A stretch of 64,000 bases of DNA from Clostridia bacterium (GCA_017507005.1 JAFWBT010000026.1:1-64000); one strand, 5' to 3'; shown: positions 42,990 to 52,565, numbered from the stretch's first letter. Notes: generated from the letters alone by a model not told the origin. Numbers and translations are program-made.

Positions 42990-43640
42990 ATGAAAGGCAA
43001 AATTAGAAATTTTTTCGCCGAATTTAAAAAATTCATTACGCGCGGCAACGTCTTGGATATGGCTGTCGGCGTTATTGTAGGCGGCGCGTTTACGTCAATC
43101 GTAAACGGCATGAGCAACTTTATCTTAAAGCCTATCATCAACTGGATTTTGGCGTTATGTCTTGGCGACAACGGCTTGGAAAGCGCCGTAACGATTTTGT
43201 CCAAGGCGTATATGATTGGCGACGACGGCAAATTCGTATTGGACGAGGCAGGCAATAAGATTGTAGACCTTGCAAATTCCATCTATATCGATTGGGGTTC
43301 GTTCATCAGCGCGATTATCAATTTCTTGCTGATTGCGTTCGTGTTGTTCGTAATCGTGCGTATGATTAACAATATTTCGGCGGCTCGCGAAAAAGCTATC
43401 GGCGAATTTAGCGGCAACGATAAGAAAGAAATCAAGAAAATTCGCAAAACGGAAAAGGTGTCTTGGAAAGAAGCGAAAGAGCTGTACGAACAGCGCGTAG
43501 CGGCTGAAAAGGCAAAGGCGGAAGAAGAAGCGCGTATCGCGGCGGAAAAGGAAGCGGCGGCAGCGGCTGAGGCGGAAGCAAAGGCGATGGCAAACACCCG
43601 TCTTTTGGAAGAAATCCGCGATTTGTTAAAGCAGAAATAA
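42990..43640 (+). CDS. mscL: Large-conductance mechanosensitive channel MscL with extended C-terminus
   Basis: A 216-residue protein. The N-terminal amphipathic helix and TM1 read FFAEFKKFITRGNVLDMAVGVIVGGAF, the periplasmic loop is at about 60-100, and TM2 is near 105-130. Typical MscL is 130-150 residues. Here a tail of about 75 residues follows, rich in Lys, Glu and Ala and predicted to be a coiled coil, ending in the short bundle helix LLEEIRDLLKQK that closes ordinary MscL. The insertion therefore lies between TM2 and the terminal helix. It releases turgor in osmotic downshock. Confidence 0.9.
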   Translation: MKGKIRNFFAEFKKFITRGNVLDMAVGVIVGGAFTSIVNGMSNFILKPIINWILALCLGDNGLESAVTILSKAYMIGDDGKFVLDEAGNKIVDLANSIYIDWGSFISAIINFLLIAFVLFVIVRMINNISAAREKAIGEFSGNDKKEIKKIRKTEKVSWKEAKELYEQRVAAEKAKAEEEARIAAEKEAAAAAEAEAKAMANTRLLEEIRDLLKQK

Positions 43641-43672
43641 CGCAAGAAAACCGCAAGCGTTATCAAAATCGT

Positions 43673-43701
43673 TTGACAATTTTTAGAAAAAGAGCTATAA
43701 T
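43673..43701 (+). promoter_or_regulatory. Promoter of the pheST T-box transcript
   Basis: TTGACA (43673-43678) and TATAAT (43696-43701) are 17 bp apart, both exact consensus. Confidence 0.88.
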
Positions 43702-43706
43702 ACTCG

Positions 43707-44006
43707 TATAATCACGAAAAGCGATGAAAAAGCAGGCGTTTTCATACGTCTTCCTGAAAGAGAGCGTGTCCGTGGGCTGAAAGGCGCGTAGGGAGAGGAA
43801 AACAGCCATTTCACTTTGGAGCTGTCCTTTTGAGTTTTGTCTATTGCCGCAAGGCGTAACGGCAAAAGGTAGGGAGGAACGTAAAGACGCGGCGTAACGG
43901 CGTGAAAATAAGGTGCGATAACGCATAGCGTTCGCATAAATGCAGGTGGTACAGCGGAGTGATTCGCCCTGCGCGTTGGTAAAACGGCGCGCAGGGCGCT
44001 TTTTTA
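43707..44006 (+). promoter_or_regulatory. T-box riboswitch of pheS-pheT
   Basis: A leader of about 300 nt senses uncharged tRNA-Phe and controls termination. The antiterminator element GCAGGTGGTACAGCG is at 43942-43956, with the tRNA-acceptor bulge TGGT at 43947-43950. An AGAGAG motif of Stem I is near 43758, and a candidate Phe specifier TTC is at 43810-43812. The competing terminator is formed by CGCCCTGCGCG (43965-43975) and CGCGCAGGGCG (43988-43998) with a T run after it. The specifier assignment is tentative; the class is clear. Confidence 0.93.
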
Positions 44007-44071
44007 TACCTACACGTTCTATCTAAAAAGGAAAAAAATTTAACGAATAAAATTCGGAGGCAGTAAGAAAT

Positions 44072-45085
44072 ATGAAGGAAAAAATCGAGAGCTTACGCGC
44101 GCAAATCGAGAGCGCGATGGAGCAAACGGAAACGGGCAGAGCGCTCTACGAGCTGAAAGTGAAGTTCCAAACCGAGCTGAAAGGCATTATGAGCGGTATG
44201 AAAGACCTGGCGAAAGAAGATCGTCCTACGTTCGGTAAAATCGTAAACGAATTCAAGCAAGGTATGGAAGAAAAATTCGAGGCGCGCGCGGCAGTCGTTC
44301 GTCAAATGGAAATGGAGAAAAAATACGCGGAAGAGCGTATCGATATCACTATGCCCGGCAAGAACTATAAGGCAGGCGCTTTGCACCCGATAACGCAGGT
44401 AAAAAATCAACTGATTGATATTTTTGCAGGTATGGGTTTCCAGATTTTTGAAGGCCCGGAAATCGAAACGGATTATTACAATTTCACGGCGCTCAATACG
44501 CCCAAGGATCATCCTGCGCGCGATATGCAGGACACCTTCTATCTCGCGGAAAATCTGCTGTTGCGTACGCAGACGTCGGCAGGGCAAATCCACGTTATGG
44601 AAAAGAGCGCGCCGCCTATTAAAATTCTCTCCCCCGGCAGAGTGTTCCGTTCGGACGACGACGCTACGCACTCGCCTATGTTCCACCAAATGGAAGGGCT
44701 TGTGGTAGATAAAGGCATTACGCTGTGTGATTTGCAGGGTATGCTCGCGGAGTTTGCACAAAAAATGTTCACGTCCTCGACGAAAGTGCGTTTGCGCCCG
44801 TCCTATTTCCCGTTCACTGAGCCTAGCGTAGAGGTAGACCTTAGTTGTTCGGAATGCGGCGGTAAGGGTTGCCGTCTTTGCAAGGGTACGGGCTGGATCG
44901 AAGTCCTTGGCGCAGGTATGGTAAACCGTCACGTGTTGGAAAACTGCGGCGTTGATCCCGACGAATATACGGGCTTTGCGTTCGGTATGGGGATCGAACG
45001 TATCGCTATGTTAAAATACGGCATCAACAACATCAAGACGTTGTTTGAAAACGACACGCGCTTTTTGGAACAGTTTGAGGATTGA
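44072..45085 (+). CDS. pheS: Phenylalanyl-tRNA synthetase alpha subunit
   Basis: A 337-residue class II catalytic subunit. It has an N-terminal coiled coil for tRNA binding (1-85), motif 2 near [14 protein letters not shown], a Cys-rich loop [18 protein letters not shown] as in many Firmicutes, and motif 3 [21 protein letters not shown] precedes the ATG. It follows the T-box leader directly and is followed by pheT after 14 bp. Confidence 0.96.
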   Translation: MKEKIESLRAQIESAMEQTETGRALYELKVKFQTELKGIMSGMKDLAKEDRPTFGKIVNEFKQGMEEKFEARAAVVRQMEMEKKYAEERIDITMPGKNYKAGALHPITQVKNQLIDIFAGMGFQIFEGPEIETDYYNFTALNTPKDHPARDMQDTFYLAENLLLRTQTSAGQIHVMEKSAPPIKILSPGRVFRSDDDATHSPMFHQMEGLVVDKGITLCDLQGMLAEFAQKMFTSSTKVRLRPSYFPFTEPSVEVDLSCSECGGKGCRLCKGTGWIEVLGAGMVNRHVLENCGVDPDEYTGFAFGMGIERIAMLKYGINNIKTLFENDTRFLEQFED

Positions 45086-45099
45086 TAGGAGGAAGAAAA

Positions 45100-47541
45100 A
45101 TGAAAGCACCTTTGAGTTGGTTGAAAGATTACGTAGATATAGACGTTTCCGCGCAGGAGTTGGCTGAAAAGCTCTTTTCCTGCGGCTTTGAAGTGGAAGA
45201 ATTATCCTATCTTGGCGAGAAGATCAATCGCGTCGTGGTAGGTGAAGTAAAGGAGCTCACGCCTCATCCCGACAGCGACCATATGCAGATTTGCATTGTG
45301 GATTGTGGCGAGGAATACGGCAGAGAATTACAAATCGTTACGGGCGCGCCCAACGTATACGTGGGTATGAAAACGCCTTGCGCGCTCGATGGTTCGACGG
45401 TGGCGGAAAGCGATCCTGCCGCTCTTGAAAAGAATCCCGAGGGGATTAAAAAGATTAAAAAAGGCAAGCTGCGCGGCGTGGAATCGTTCGGTATGCTCTG
45501 TTCGGGTGAAGAACTCGGCATCAACGAGGACTATTATCCCGGCGCGGACGTGAACGGCTTGCTCGATTTGGCAAAGGACGCGCCCGTGGGCGAGGATATC
45601 AAGAAAATCGTTGGTTTGGACGATTGGATTTTTGATATTTCTATCACGGCAAACCGCCCCGACTGTCAATGTATTTTGGGTATCGCGCGCGAAGTGGCGG
45701 CGGTGCTGAAAAAGCCCTTGAAAGAACCCTCTTATGCGTACACCGCGCACAAAACGTCGGCTGCGCCCGTAGAGGTGGAAGTGCTCGCGCCCGACCTTTG
45801 TCCTCGTTACGTAGGGCATTATGTAGAGAACGTAAAGGGCGGAGTTTCGCCTGCTTGGATGCGTAGACGTTTGGCGATTTCGGGGATTCGTTCCATTTCG
45901 CCTATCGTGGACATTACGAACTTCGTGCTTTTGGAAATGGGGCAACCCATGCACGCGTTCGACGCGGACGATATCGGCGGCAGAAAGATTATCGTACGCA
46001 GAGCGGAAAAGGGTGAAAAGATTACCACGCTTGATGAAAAAGAATTTACCCTGACGACGGACAACCTTGTTATTTGCGACGGCGAAAAGCCCGTGGCGCT
46101 CGCAGGGATTATGGGTGGCTTGAACAGCGAAATCAAGGACACGACGAAAAACGTGTTCTTTGAGGCGGCAAAGTTTGCGCGCGATAACGTGAGAAAGACC
46201 TCGCGTGCGCTCGGTCAATCGTCCGATTCGTCGTCGAGATTTGAAAAGGGTGTTGACGCGTACACCAACGCATACGGTATGGCGCGCGCTCTGCATTTGA
46301 TTGAAGAGCTGGATTGCGGCACCGTCACTGAGCTTTGTCGCGACGTTTGCGCGGCGGATATCACGCCTCGCAAGATGACGGCAAGCATTGCAAAAATCAA
46401 CGCATTGCTGGGTATCGTAGTACCCAACGAAGAGATTGCGTCTATTTTGGAACGCTTGCATTTCAAACCCGAAATCAACGGCGATACGCTGACGGTGGAA
46501 ATCCCTGGCTATCGTGACGACGTGGATAATTATCCCGACTTGGCAGAAGAAATTATCCGTATGTACGGCTATGAACATATCGTACCTACGTTCTTGGAAA
46601 AGGCGAGTGTTACCGACGGCGGTTTGACGGAGGAACAAAAACGCGAACTGCATTTGAAGAACGTATTGCGCGTGCAGGGGTTCTCGGAAGCGTACAACTA
46701 TTCGTTCTATTCCCCTAAGGATTTCGATTTGATGAAACTGCCCGAGGACGCGGCGGAAAGAAACGCGGTGCGTATTCTCAATCCTATCAGCGAGGAATTG
46801 TCCGTAATGCGTACTTTCCTTGCACCGTCTATGCTCGGCAACGCCGTGCGGAATATCCGTCGCGGCAACGACGAAGGTAGACAGTTTGAGGTGGCGAACA
46901 CCTATTTCCCGAAAGACACGGCGGCGAGCGAACAGCCCGAAGAAAGACAGCACCTCGTGCTCGGCATTTGGGGCGGCAAAAACGATTTCTTCGATATGAA
47001 AGGCGCGGTGGAAAAGATTGCGGAATTGTTCCATTTGGATTTCACGTACGAAAGAGCGGAAAAAACTTATCTCCACCCCGGCGTTTCGGCAAACGTGTTG
47101 CTGAATAAAAAAGTGGTGGGTTCGTTTGGTGAACTCGACCCTGCTATCGCCCTTTCGCTTGGTTTGGATAAAAAAGTATACCTTGGCGAGCTTGATTTGA
47201 CGGCGCTTATTGAAGAGGGTATGGAGGACGCGATTCGCTATAAGAATTTGCCGAAATTCCCTGCAATGCAGCGTGATTTGGCGTTGATCGCGGATGAAAA
47301 ACTCACCTGTGCGGAGATTGAGGACGTATTGATGCACTCGTGTAAGTACGTGACGAAAGCGAGATTGTTCGACGTATATCGCGGCGGTCAAGTGCCCGAA
47401 GGTAAAAAGAGTATGGCGTTCACGCTCACCTTTACGCCCGATGCGAACGTGGAAAAGGCGTTCACGCCCGAGACGTTGGATGGGTTTGTGAAAAAAATCC
47501 TTGGTAATTTGAAATTCAAGCTTGGCGTAGAGCTTCGTTGA
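45100..47541 (+). CDS. pheT: Phenylalanyl-tRNA synthetase beta subunit
   Basis: An 813-residue subunit. It has an N-terminal EMAP-like tRNA-binding domain (about 40-155, VVGEVKELTPHPDSDHMQIC), B3/B4 editing domain (about 205-380), B5 domain (about 400-470, DITPRKM), pseudo-catalytic domain and a C-terminal ferredoxin-like anticodon-binding domain. I use the ATG at 45100 following AGGAGG; an earlier in-frame ATG at 45082 overlaps the pheS end and lacks a site. Confidence 0.96.
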   Translation: MKAPLSWLKDYVDIDVSAQELAEKLFSCGFEVEELSYLGEKINRVVVGEVKELTPHPDSDHMQICIVDCGEEYGRELQIVTGAPNVYVGMKTPCALDGSTVAESDPAALEKNPEGIKKIKKGKLRGVESFGMLCSGEELGINEDYYPGADVNGLLDLAKDAPVGEDIKKIVGLDDWIFDISITANRPDCQCILGIAREVAAVLKKPLKEPSYAYTAHKTSAAPVEVEVLAPDLCPRYVGHYVENVKGGVSPAWMRRRLAISGIRSISPIVDITNFVLLEMGQPMHAFDADDIGGRKIIVRRAEKGEKITTLDEKEFTLTTDNLVICDGEKPVALAGIMGGLNSEIKDTTKNVFFEAAKFARDNVRKTSRALGQSSDSSSRFEKGVDAYTNAYGMARALHLIEELDCGTVTELCRDVCAADITPRKMTASIAKINALLGIVVPNEEIASILERLHFKPEINGDTLTVEIPGYRDDVDNYPDLAEEIIRMYGYEHIVPTFLEKASVTDGGLTEEQKRELHLKNVLRVQGFSEAYNYSFYSPKDFDLMKLPEDAAERNAVRILNPISEELSVMRTFLAPSMLGNAVRNIRRGNDEGRQFEVANTYFPKDTAASEQPEERQHLVLGIWGGKNDFFDMKGAVEKIAELFHLDFTYERAEKTYLHPGVSANVLLNKKVVGSFGELDPAIALSLGLDKKVYLGELDLTALIEEGMEDAIRYKNLPKFPAMQRDLALIADEKLTCAEIEDVLMHSCKYVTKARLFDVYRGGQVPEGKKSMAFTLTFTPDANVEKAFTPETLDGFVKKILGNLKFKLGVELR

Positions 47542-47566
47542 GCGGAAAAGGAAAAAGGAGCTTTTC

Positions 47567-48451
47567 GTGAAGAGAGAGGGAAAGGTAAACACTTTCGGTT
47601 TTATTAACGTAGACAAGCCGTCGGGGATTGTATCCTCGACGGTTGTCAATAAAATCAAATGGCTGTCTGGGGTGCCTTGCGGACATATGGGCACGCTCGA
47701 TCCTTTGGCGAGCGGTGTTTTGCCCGTGGGAGTAGGCAACGCGACGCGGCTGTTCGATTATTTTTTGGAAAAGGAAAAAGAGTACGTTGCAGAGTTCACT
47801 TTCGGTGTGGATTCGGATACGCTAGATTCGACGGGAAACCTCGTTCGAGGGGGGCATGTACCGAACGAAAGGGATATTGCGGCTGTGTTGCCCTCGTTTT
47901 TCGGGGATATTATGCAGGTCCCGCCAAAGTACAGCGCAAAGAACGTAAACGGCAAAAGAGGGTACGATTTGGCGCGCGCGGGTATCGATTTTGAACTGCC
48001 GCCTAAAAAAGTGCATATTTACGATATGCAATGTTTGGGTACGGTGGCGGAGAAAGAAGATACTTTCCGTTTGAAGATTCGTTGCGGCGGCGGTACGTAT
48101 ATCCGCTCGTTGGCGCGGGATATCGCGGAGGCGTTGGGTACGAAGGCGGTGATGAGCGCGCTCAGGCGCACGCAGAGCGGGATTTTTACGCTGGACAATG
48201 CGATTCCGTTTTCCGTGCTCGAAGCCGATCCGTCGTTGGAGGAATTGCAACGGCTGATTATCCCGACGGACAGCGTGTTGCCTTTTGATACGCTGACGCT
48301 CACGGGAAAAGCGGAAGAGCGTTATTATAATGGTGTTGCTGTGCCCGTGGAATATGCCGACGGACTGTATAAAATCTATAAAGACGGCGCGTTTTACGGC
48401 GTTGCCGAGGTGAAAAACGGCTTGGCAAAGGCGAAAATAAAATTATGCTAA
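47567..48451 (+). CDS. truB: tRNA pseudouridine-55 synthase
   Basis: A 294-residue enzyme. The catalytic Asp (about 45) is in HMGTLDPLASGVLP, followed by YVAEFTFGVDSDTLDSTG, and IRCGGGTYIRSLARDI is the typical RNA-contact loop. A PUA-like C-terminal part follows. The start codon is GTG at 47567 with AAGGAG upstream. It precedes ribF with a seven-base overlap, a pairing common in Firmicutes. A copy of GGGGGCATGTAC lies inside it at 47850-47861. Confidence 0.94.
   Translation: MKREGKVNTFGFINVDKPSGIVSSTVVNKIKWLSGVPCGHMGTLDPLASGVLPVGVGNATRLFDYFLEKEKEYVAEFTFGVDSDTLDSTGNLVRGGHVPNERDIAAVLPSFFGDIMQVPPKYSAKNVNGKRGYDLARAGIDFELPPKKVHIYDMQCLGTVAEKEDTFRLKIRCGGGTYIRSLARDIAEALGTKAVMSALRRTQSGIFTLDNAIPFSVLEADPSLEELQRLIIPTDSVLPFDTLTLTGKAEERYYNGVAVPVEYADGLYKIYKDGAFYGVAEVKNGLAKAKIKLC
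47850..47861 (+). repeat. Partial copy of the dispersed motif (inside truB)
   Basis: Reads GGGGGCATGTAC followed by CGAACGAA, so the left half of the motif is exact and the right half is not. Confidence 0.5.
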
Positions 48452-49314
48452 AAAAAGTAAACCTTACGGAAAAATCGCATACGGAAAGCGGCGTTGCAAT
48501 GCTGCTGGGCGGGTTTGACGGCTTGCACGTCGGACACCGCCTTCTCGTCGAGCAGGCGAAAAAGAGCGGTTTGCCCGTGGGGATTATGACGATTGTCGGC
48601 GGAAAAGACGAGGAGAATTTGTTCACGTTTGAAGAGCGCGAGGACATCTTCCGCCGTAGCGGCGTCGATTTTGTATTTGAACTGCCTTTTGAGGGAATAA
48701 AAGACCTTTCGCCGCAGCAATTTTTACAAATTTTAGCGAAAGAATTTTCTCCAAAATTATTCGTTTGTGGCGAAGATTTTCGGTTTGGTTTTCAGGCGCA
48801 AGGTACGCCCGAAATCATCAAAGAGGCTACCCATGTACGCGTTGAAATAGTGCCGCTCGTGGAAATCGACGGCAAAAAAGTAAGTTCTACTTACGTAAAG
48901 GAGCGTTTGAAAAAGGGCGAGATAGAACGCGCAAACGAGCTGTTGCAAGAGGAGTTTTTCCTAATCGGCGAAGTGGTGCAGGATAGAAAAGTGGGGCGAA
49001 CGATGGGCTTTCCGACGGCGAATATTTTATATCCCAAAGGAAAATTCCCCTTAAAGAAAGGTGTGTACGAAACGCGCGTTTTTGTGGACGGCAAGGACTA
49101 TAAAGGGATTACGAACTACGGTGCGCGCCCGACGTTTGACGACGATACTGTGCTGACGGAAACGTATTTGGACGGTTTTGCAGGCGATTTGTACGGCAAG
49201 ACGTTGAAAGTGCGTTTTGTGCGCTATTTGCGCGATATAAAAAAATTCACCGACGTTACGGCACTAAAAGAGCAGTTGCAAGAGGATATCGTCCGAGTGC
49301 GCGAAGGAAAGTAG
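48445..49314 (+). CDS. ribF: Bifunctional riboflavin kinase/FAD synthetase
   Basis: A 289-residue enzyme making FMN and FAD. The N-terminal nucleotidyltransferase domain has LGGFDGLHVGHRLLV and FVCGEDFRFGFQAQG. The C-terminal flavokinase has the GRTMGFPTANI motif, GVYETRVFVDGKDYKGITNYGARPTF and a Glu in ETYL. It overlaps truB by seven bases. A copy of CATGTACGCGTTGAAAT lies at 48832. Confidence 0.94.
   Translation: MLKKVNLTEKSHTESGVAMLLGGFDGLHVGHRLLVEQAKKSGLPVGIMTIVGGKDEENLFTFEEREDIFRRSGVDFVFELPFEGIKDLSPQQFLQILAKEFSPKLFVCGEDFRFGFQAQGTPEIIKEATHVRVEIVPLVEIDGKKVSSTYVKERLKKGEIERANELLQEEFFLIGEVVQDRKVGRTMGFPTANILYPKGKFPLKKGVYETRVFVDGKDYKGITNYGARPTFDDDTVLTETYLDGFAGDLYGKTLKVRFVRYLRDIKKFTDVTALKEQLQEDIVRVREGK
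48832..48848 (+). repeat. Dispersed CATGTACGCGTTGAA motif, site E (inside ribF)
   Basis: Reads CATGTACGCGTTGAAAT preceded by ACC, in a different reading frame from the aroC and alpha-galactosidase copies (His-Val-Arg-Val-Glu). Confidence 0.7.
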
Positions 49315-49384
49315 TTTATGGAAATGAAGAAGATATACGAAAAAATGACGGAAATAGACGAAAGATTTAAGGGAGAAACTAAAT

Positions 49385-50230
49385 ATGATTAAATTCGGGC
49401 CTAGTGGAAATTGTGAGAGTTTTTACGCGGAGGGCTTTTCGCATACCGAAGAATCGGCGGCGTTCGTTAAAAATCGCGGGCTGGATTGTTTTGAATACTC
49501 GTTCGGGCGCGGTGTGCGTATGACGGAGGAAAAGGCTGCTTCTATCGGTGCGGCGTTTGAAAAAGAAAACGTGGAGATTTCCGCGCACGCGCCTTATTTC
49601 ATCAATTTTGCAAACCCCGACGACGAAATGGCGGAAAAATCCTACGGCTACGTGTTGGACACAGCAAAGGCGCTCCAACGTATGGGCGGTAAACGCGTCG
49701 TGTTCCACCCTGCCGCGCAGGGCAAGGCGAGCCGCGAAGAGGCTGTTGCGTTGACGGAGGATAGATTGAAAATTTTACGCGATTATATCTATCTCAACGA
49801 AATGCAGGATATGATATTTTGTCCCGAAACGATGGGCAAGCTCGCGCAGATAGGCACGATTGAAGAAGTTGTGCGGTTTTGTAAGGTGGACGCTATTTTT
49901 ACGCCCTGCGTCGATTTCGGGCACGTCAATGCAAGAGAGCGTGGCTCGCTGAATACCGTTGCCGATTACAAATCCCGTTTGGAATATATGATTGCGGAGC
50001 TAGGTTTTGAACGTATGCGGCATTTCCACGTGCATTTTTCCAAGATTATGTATGGCGCGAAAGGGGAAATCAAACACCTCACGTTCGAGGACAACGAATA
50101 CGGTCCGGAGTTCATGCCCTTGGCGGTGGCGCTCAAAGAATTGGGATTAGAGCCGTTTATCGTCAGCGAATCGGCAGGCACGCAGGCGGAAGACGCGCTC
50201 GAAATGAAAAAAATATACCTTTCTTTATAA
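49385..50230 (+). CDS. Endonuclease IV-like TIM-barrel protein
   Basis: A 281-residue xylose isomerase/AP endonuclease 2 fold protein. Metal-ligand candidates match the endonuclease IV pattern: His in ISAHAP and VVFHPAAQ, Glu in IFCPETMG, Asp and His in CVDFGHVNA, His in HFHVHFSK and Glu in FIVSESAG. True Nfo enzymes have CLDTCHAFAAGYD, and this differs, so it may be a divergent AP endonuclease or a sugar-related paralog. An AAGGGAG site precedes the ATG. It lies between ribF and pepP. Confidence 0.78.
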   Translation: MIKFGPSGNCESFYAEGFSHTEESAAFVKNRGLDCFEYSFGRGVRMTEEKAASIGAAFEKENVEISAHAPYFINFANPDDEMAEKSYGYVLDTAKALQRMGGKRVVFHPAAQGKASREEAVALTEDRLKILRDYIYLNEMQDMIFCPETMGKLAQIGTIEEVVRFCKVDAIFTPCVDFGHVNARERGSLNTVADYKSRLEYMIAELGFERMRHFHVHFSKIMYGAKGEIKHLTFEDNEYGPEFMPLAVALKELGLEPFIVSESAGTQAEDALEMKKIYLSL

Positions 50231-50278
50231 AAACAAGAGCGTTTTGGCGGAAAATTTTCGTATTTTATCGCCGTACAC

Positions 50279-50307
50279 TTGACGAAAGAGAATTTTTTTG
50301 TTAGAAT
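50279..50307 (+). promoter_or_regulatory. Promoter of the pepP-efp operon
   Basis: TTGACG (50279-50284) and TAGAAT (50302-50307) are 17 bp apart, about 20 bp before the ribosome-binding site. Confidence 0.7.
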
Positions 50308-50329
50308 ATAGTATAAGAGGGAAAGGGCT

Positions 50330-51385
50330 ATGTTGCAAGCTAACGGAAAAAAATTATTTGAATCGTGCGGATGCGAAGCTATCTATACGTCTTGTTTGTA
50401 TCAGTTGCAGTATATTACGGGTATAGCGCCCGAAAACGGCTGTGCGATTATCGATAAAACGGGTACGACGTTATATACCGATATGCGGTATATGGAAGCG
50501 GCGGAAAAATTATTGCGCGGAACGGACGTAACGCCTGTACTTTATAAACAGAGCGACGTTCTTGAAAGGCTTGCTGCGTATAAAGAAGTCGGCGTTTCGT
50601 TCGATCAAATGTCGCATATTGAATACGTGACCTTGGAAAAGGCTGGTGCGAAGCTCGTCAATATCGATGACAAGATCACCAAAGCCATGATCGTAAAAAA
50701 CAAAACGGAAGTGGAACAAATATCTATGGCGGGCTGGATAGCCGAGGACGCTTTTATCGAATTGTTGCCTGAGATTAAAGAGGGTATGACGGAGTTGGAA
50801 GTGGCGGCGCTTCTCGAATATAAGATGAGAAAGTTTGGCGCGCACGGTATAGCGTTTGATACGATTGTAGCGTTTGGCTCGCACGCGTCTGTGCCGCATT
50901 ATGAAACGGGGCTGACGAAGCTGAAATTTGGCGACGAGATTTTGATTGATTTCGGTTGCAAGGTAAACGGCTACTGTTCGGATATCACGCGTACGTTCTT
51001 GTTCGGTGACGATGGGAAGCACGAAGAATTTAAAAAGGCGTATGCTTGCGTTTTGGCGGCGCATAATTTGGCGAAGGAAAAAATCGTTGTCGGTATGACG
51101 GGGAAAGAGGCGGACGCAATCGCGAGAAACTACCTTATTGAACAAGGCTACGGCGATTTGTTTACCCACTCGTTAGGCCACGGCGTTGGTTTGAATATCC
51201 ACGAAGCGCCCTCGATTAGTCCCAAAGGGGATATCGTTCTTGAAGAAGGTATGGTATTTTCCAACGAACCGGGCGTGTATAAGGCAGGCGAATACGGGAT
51301 TCGTATCGAGGATACCGTGATTTTGGAAAATGGAAAAGTAAAGAGTTTTATGCCCAAAACGGACAAAAATCTCATAATTTTATAA
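50330..51385 (+). CDS. Xaa-Pro aminopeptidase (M24B)
   Basis: A 351-residue creatinase-fold peptidase removing N-terminal residues ahead of proline. Metal ligands are visible: Asp residues in LIDFGCKVNGYCSDITRTF, His in HSLGHGVGLNIHE, and Glu in FSNEPGVY and IRIEDTVIL. The N-terminal domain spans about 1-125. GAGGGAAAGGG precedes the ATG. It is 37 bp upstream of efp, a frequent pairing in Firmicutes. Confidence 0.93.
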   Translation: MLQANGKKLFESCGCEAIYTSCLYQLQYITGIAPENGCAIIDKTGTTLYTDMRYMEAAEKLLRGTDVTPVLYKQSDVLERLAAYKEVGVSFDQMSHIEYVTLEKAGAKLVNIDDKITKAMIVKNKTEVEQISMAGWIAEDAFIELLPEIKEGMTELEVAALLEYKMRKFGAHGIAFDTIVAFGSHASVPHYETGLTKLKFGDEILIDFGCKVNGYCSDITRTFLFGDDGKHEEFKKAYACVLAAHNLAKEKIVVGMTGKEADAIARNYLIEQGYGDLFTHSLGHGVGLNIHEAPSISPKGDIVLEEGMVFSNEPGVYKAGEYGIRIEDTVILENGKVKSFMPKTDKNLIIL

Positions 51386-51422
51386 AAACAAAAAAAATTA
51401 AGTATACAAGGAGAAAAATTGT

Positions 51423-51986
51423 ATGGCACAGATTTTGGCAGGCGATATTCGTAAAGGCGTTACTTTCGAGTACAAGAGCGGCGTTTACACCGTTACTGAA
51501 TTCCAGCACGTAAAGCCCGGCAAAGGCGCAGCGTTTGTTAGATGTACGTTGAAAAACGTTGTAACGGGACAGGTTTTGTCCAACGAAACGTTCAACCCTA
51601 CGGCAAAGCTTGAAACGGCGCAGGTAGAAACGAAGAAGATGACGTATTCCTATTATGACGGCGAATTCTACGTATTTATGGACGAAGAATACAATCAGGA
51701 AATGTTGACGTTCGACCAGGTAGAAGACGCGCTCAAGTATATCAAGGAAAACGATATGGTTACCGTGAAATTCCTTTACGGCAAAGCGTTCTCGGTTGAA
51801 CCTGAAAACTTCGTAGAACTCAAGGTTATCGAGGCAGAACCCGGCGTTAAGGGTAACACCGCTACGAACGTTATGAAGAACGCAAAAGTGGAAACGGGCG
51901 CAACGATTCAGGTGCCTATGTTCGTAGAAGAAGGCGAAACGATTCGTATCGATACGAGAACGGGCGAATACATGAGCCGTGTTTAA
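51423..51986 (+). CDS. efp: Elongation factor P
   Basis: A 187-residue factor that relieves ribosome stalling at polyproline. It has three beta-barrel domains. The tip loop of domain I reads [12 protein letters not shown] with Lys34 at the usual modification position, and the C-terminal signature [14 protein letters not shown] is present. Codon use is shifted toward GTT and GCA, typical of a highly expressed gene. A strong terminator follows. Confidence 0.97.
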   Translation: MAQILAGDIRKGVTFEYKSGVYTVTEFQHVKPGKGAAFVRCTLKNVVTGQVLSNETFNPTAKLETAQVETKKMTYSYYDGEFYVFMDEEYNQEMLTFDQVEDALKYIKENDMVTVKFLYGKAFSVEPENFVELKVIEAEPGVKGNTATNVMKNAKVETGATIQVPMFVEEGETIRIDTRTGEYMSRV

Positions 51987-52016
51987 TTACTACGACGTTA
52001 TTTGAATAAAACAGCG

Positions 52017-52047
52017 AAATGCAGGATAGTTTTTATCCTGCATTTTT
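52017..52047 (+). terminator. efp terminator
   Basis: AAATGCAGGATA (52017-52028) pairs with TATCCTGCATTT (52034-52045), five-base loop, then T. Confidence 0.9.
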
Positions 52048-52053
52048 CACAAG

Positions 52054-52082
52054 CGCCGTTTTGCTATTTTTTCAAAACGGCG
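52054..52082 (+). repeat. Hairpin abutting the dispersed motif upstream of dtd
   Basis: CGCCGTTTTG (52054-52063) pairs perfectly with CAAAACGGCG (52073-52082). The right arm shares its last G with the G-run of the motif at 52082. It could be a second terminator-like structure, although the bases after it are not a T run. Confidence 0.6.
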
Positions 52083-52102
52083 GGGGCATGTACGCGTTGA
52101 AA
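52082..52102 (+). repeat. Dispersed CATGTACGCGTTGAA motif, site F (upstream of dtd)
   Basis: Begins GGGGGCATGTACGCGTTGAA. The following AAAGGAG is the ribosome-binding site of dtd. Confidence 0.75.
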
Positions 52103-52115
52103 GGAGTTTTTTACT

Positions 52116-52553
52116 ATGCGAGCAGTGGTGCAAAGGGTGCAAAAAACGACGCTGAAAGTGGACGGGGAATTGATATCGGAAATCCCGTTCGGTCTGACGG
52201 TGTTTTTGGGGATAAAGAGCGGTGATACGGAAAAGGAAGCGGAGTATCTTATGAAAAAGGTAGCCAATCTTCGCATTTTCGAGGACGAAAACGGCAAGAT
52301 GAATTTGTCCGTAAAAGACGTGGGCGGCGAAGTGCTGCTCGTGTCGCAGTTTACGCTGTACGGCGACGCTTCGCACGGGAATAGACCGTCCTTTACGATG
52401 GCAGAACGCCCTGAAAAGGCGGAGCCGTTGTACGAATATGCCGTGGCGGCGTTAAAGGCGTACGATATTCCCGTGAAAAAGGGTGTATTCGGCGCGGATA
52501 TGAAGATTGAGCAATACAACGACGGCCCCGTAACGATTTTGTTGGAGATATGA
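52116..52553 (+). CDS. dtd: D-aminoacyl-tRNA deacylase
   Basis: A 145-residue enzyme that removes D-amino acids (and glycine) from tRNAs. The diagnostic pair is LVSQFTLYGD and the C-terminal GPVTILLE. MRAVVQRVQKTTLKVDGELIS is a typical start. AAAGGAG lies at the correct distance from the ATG at 52116. The ATG at 52088, in another frame, is part of the dispersed motif and gives no known protein. Confidence 0.95.
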   Translation: MRAVVQRVQKTTLKVDGELISEIPFGLTVFLGIKSGDTEKEAEYLMKKVANLRIFEDENGKMNLSVKDVGGEVLLVSQFTLYGDASHGNRPSFTMAERPEKAEPLYEYAVAALKAYDIPVKKGVFGADMKIEQYNDGPVTILLEI

Positions 52554-52565
52554 GGTGTGTATTAG

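Noticed and set aside
45328..47739. An 803-codon open frame on the minus strand opposite pheT and the start of truB
   Set aside because: It lies wholly opposite known genes, has a composition rich in Arg, His and Phe typical of antisense frames, and no ribosome-binding site.
49318..49392. A 24-codon open frame before the endonuclease IV-like gene
   Set aside because: Short, overlaps the next gene start out of frame, and its start has only a weak upstream AGGAAAG. Nothing else supports translation.
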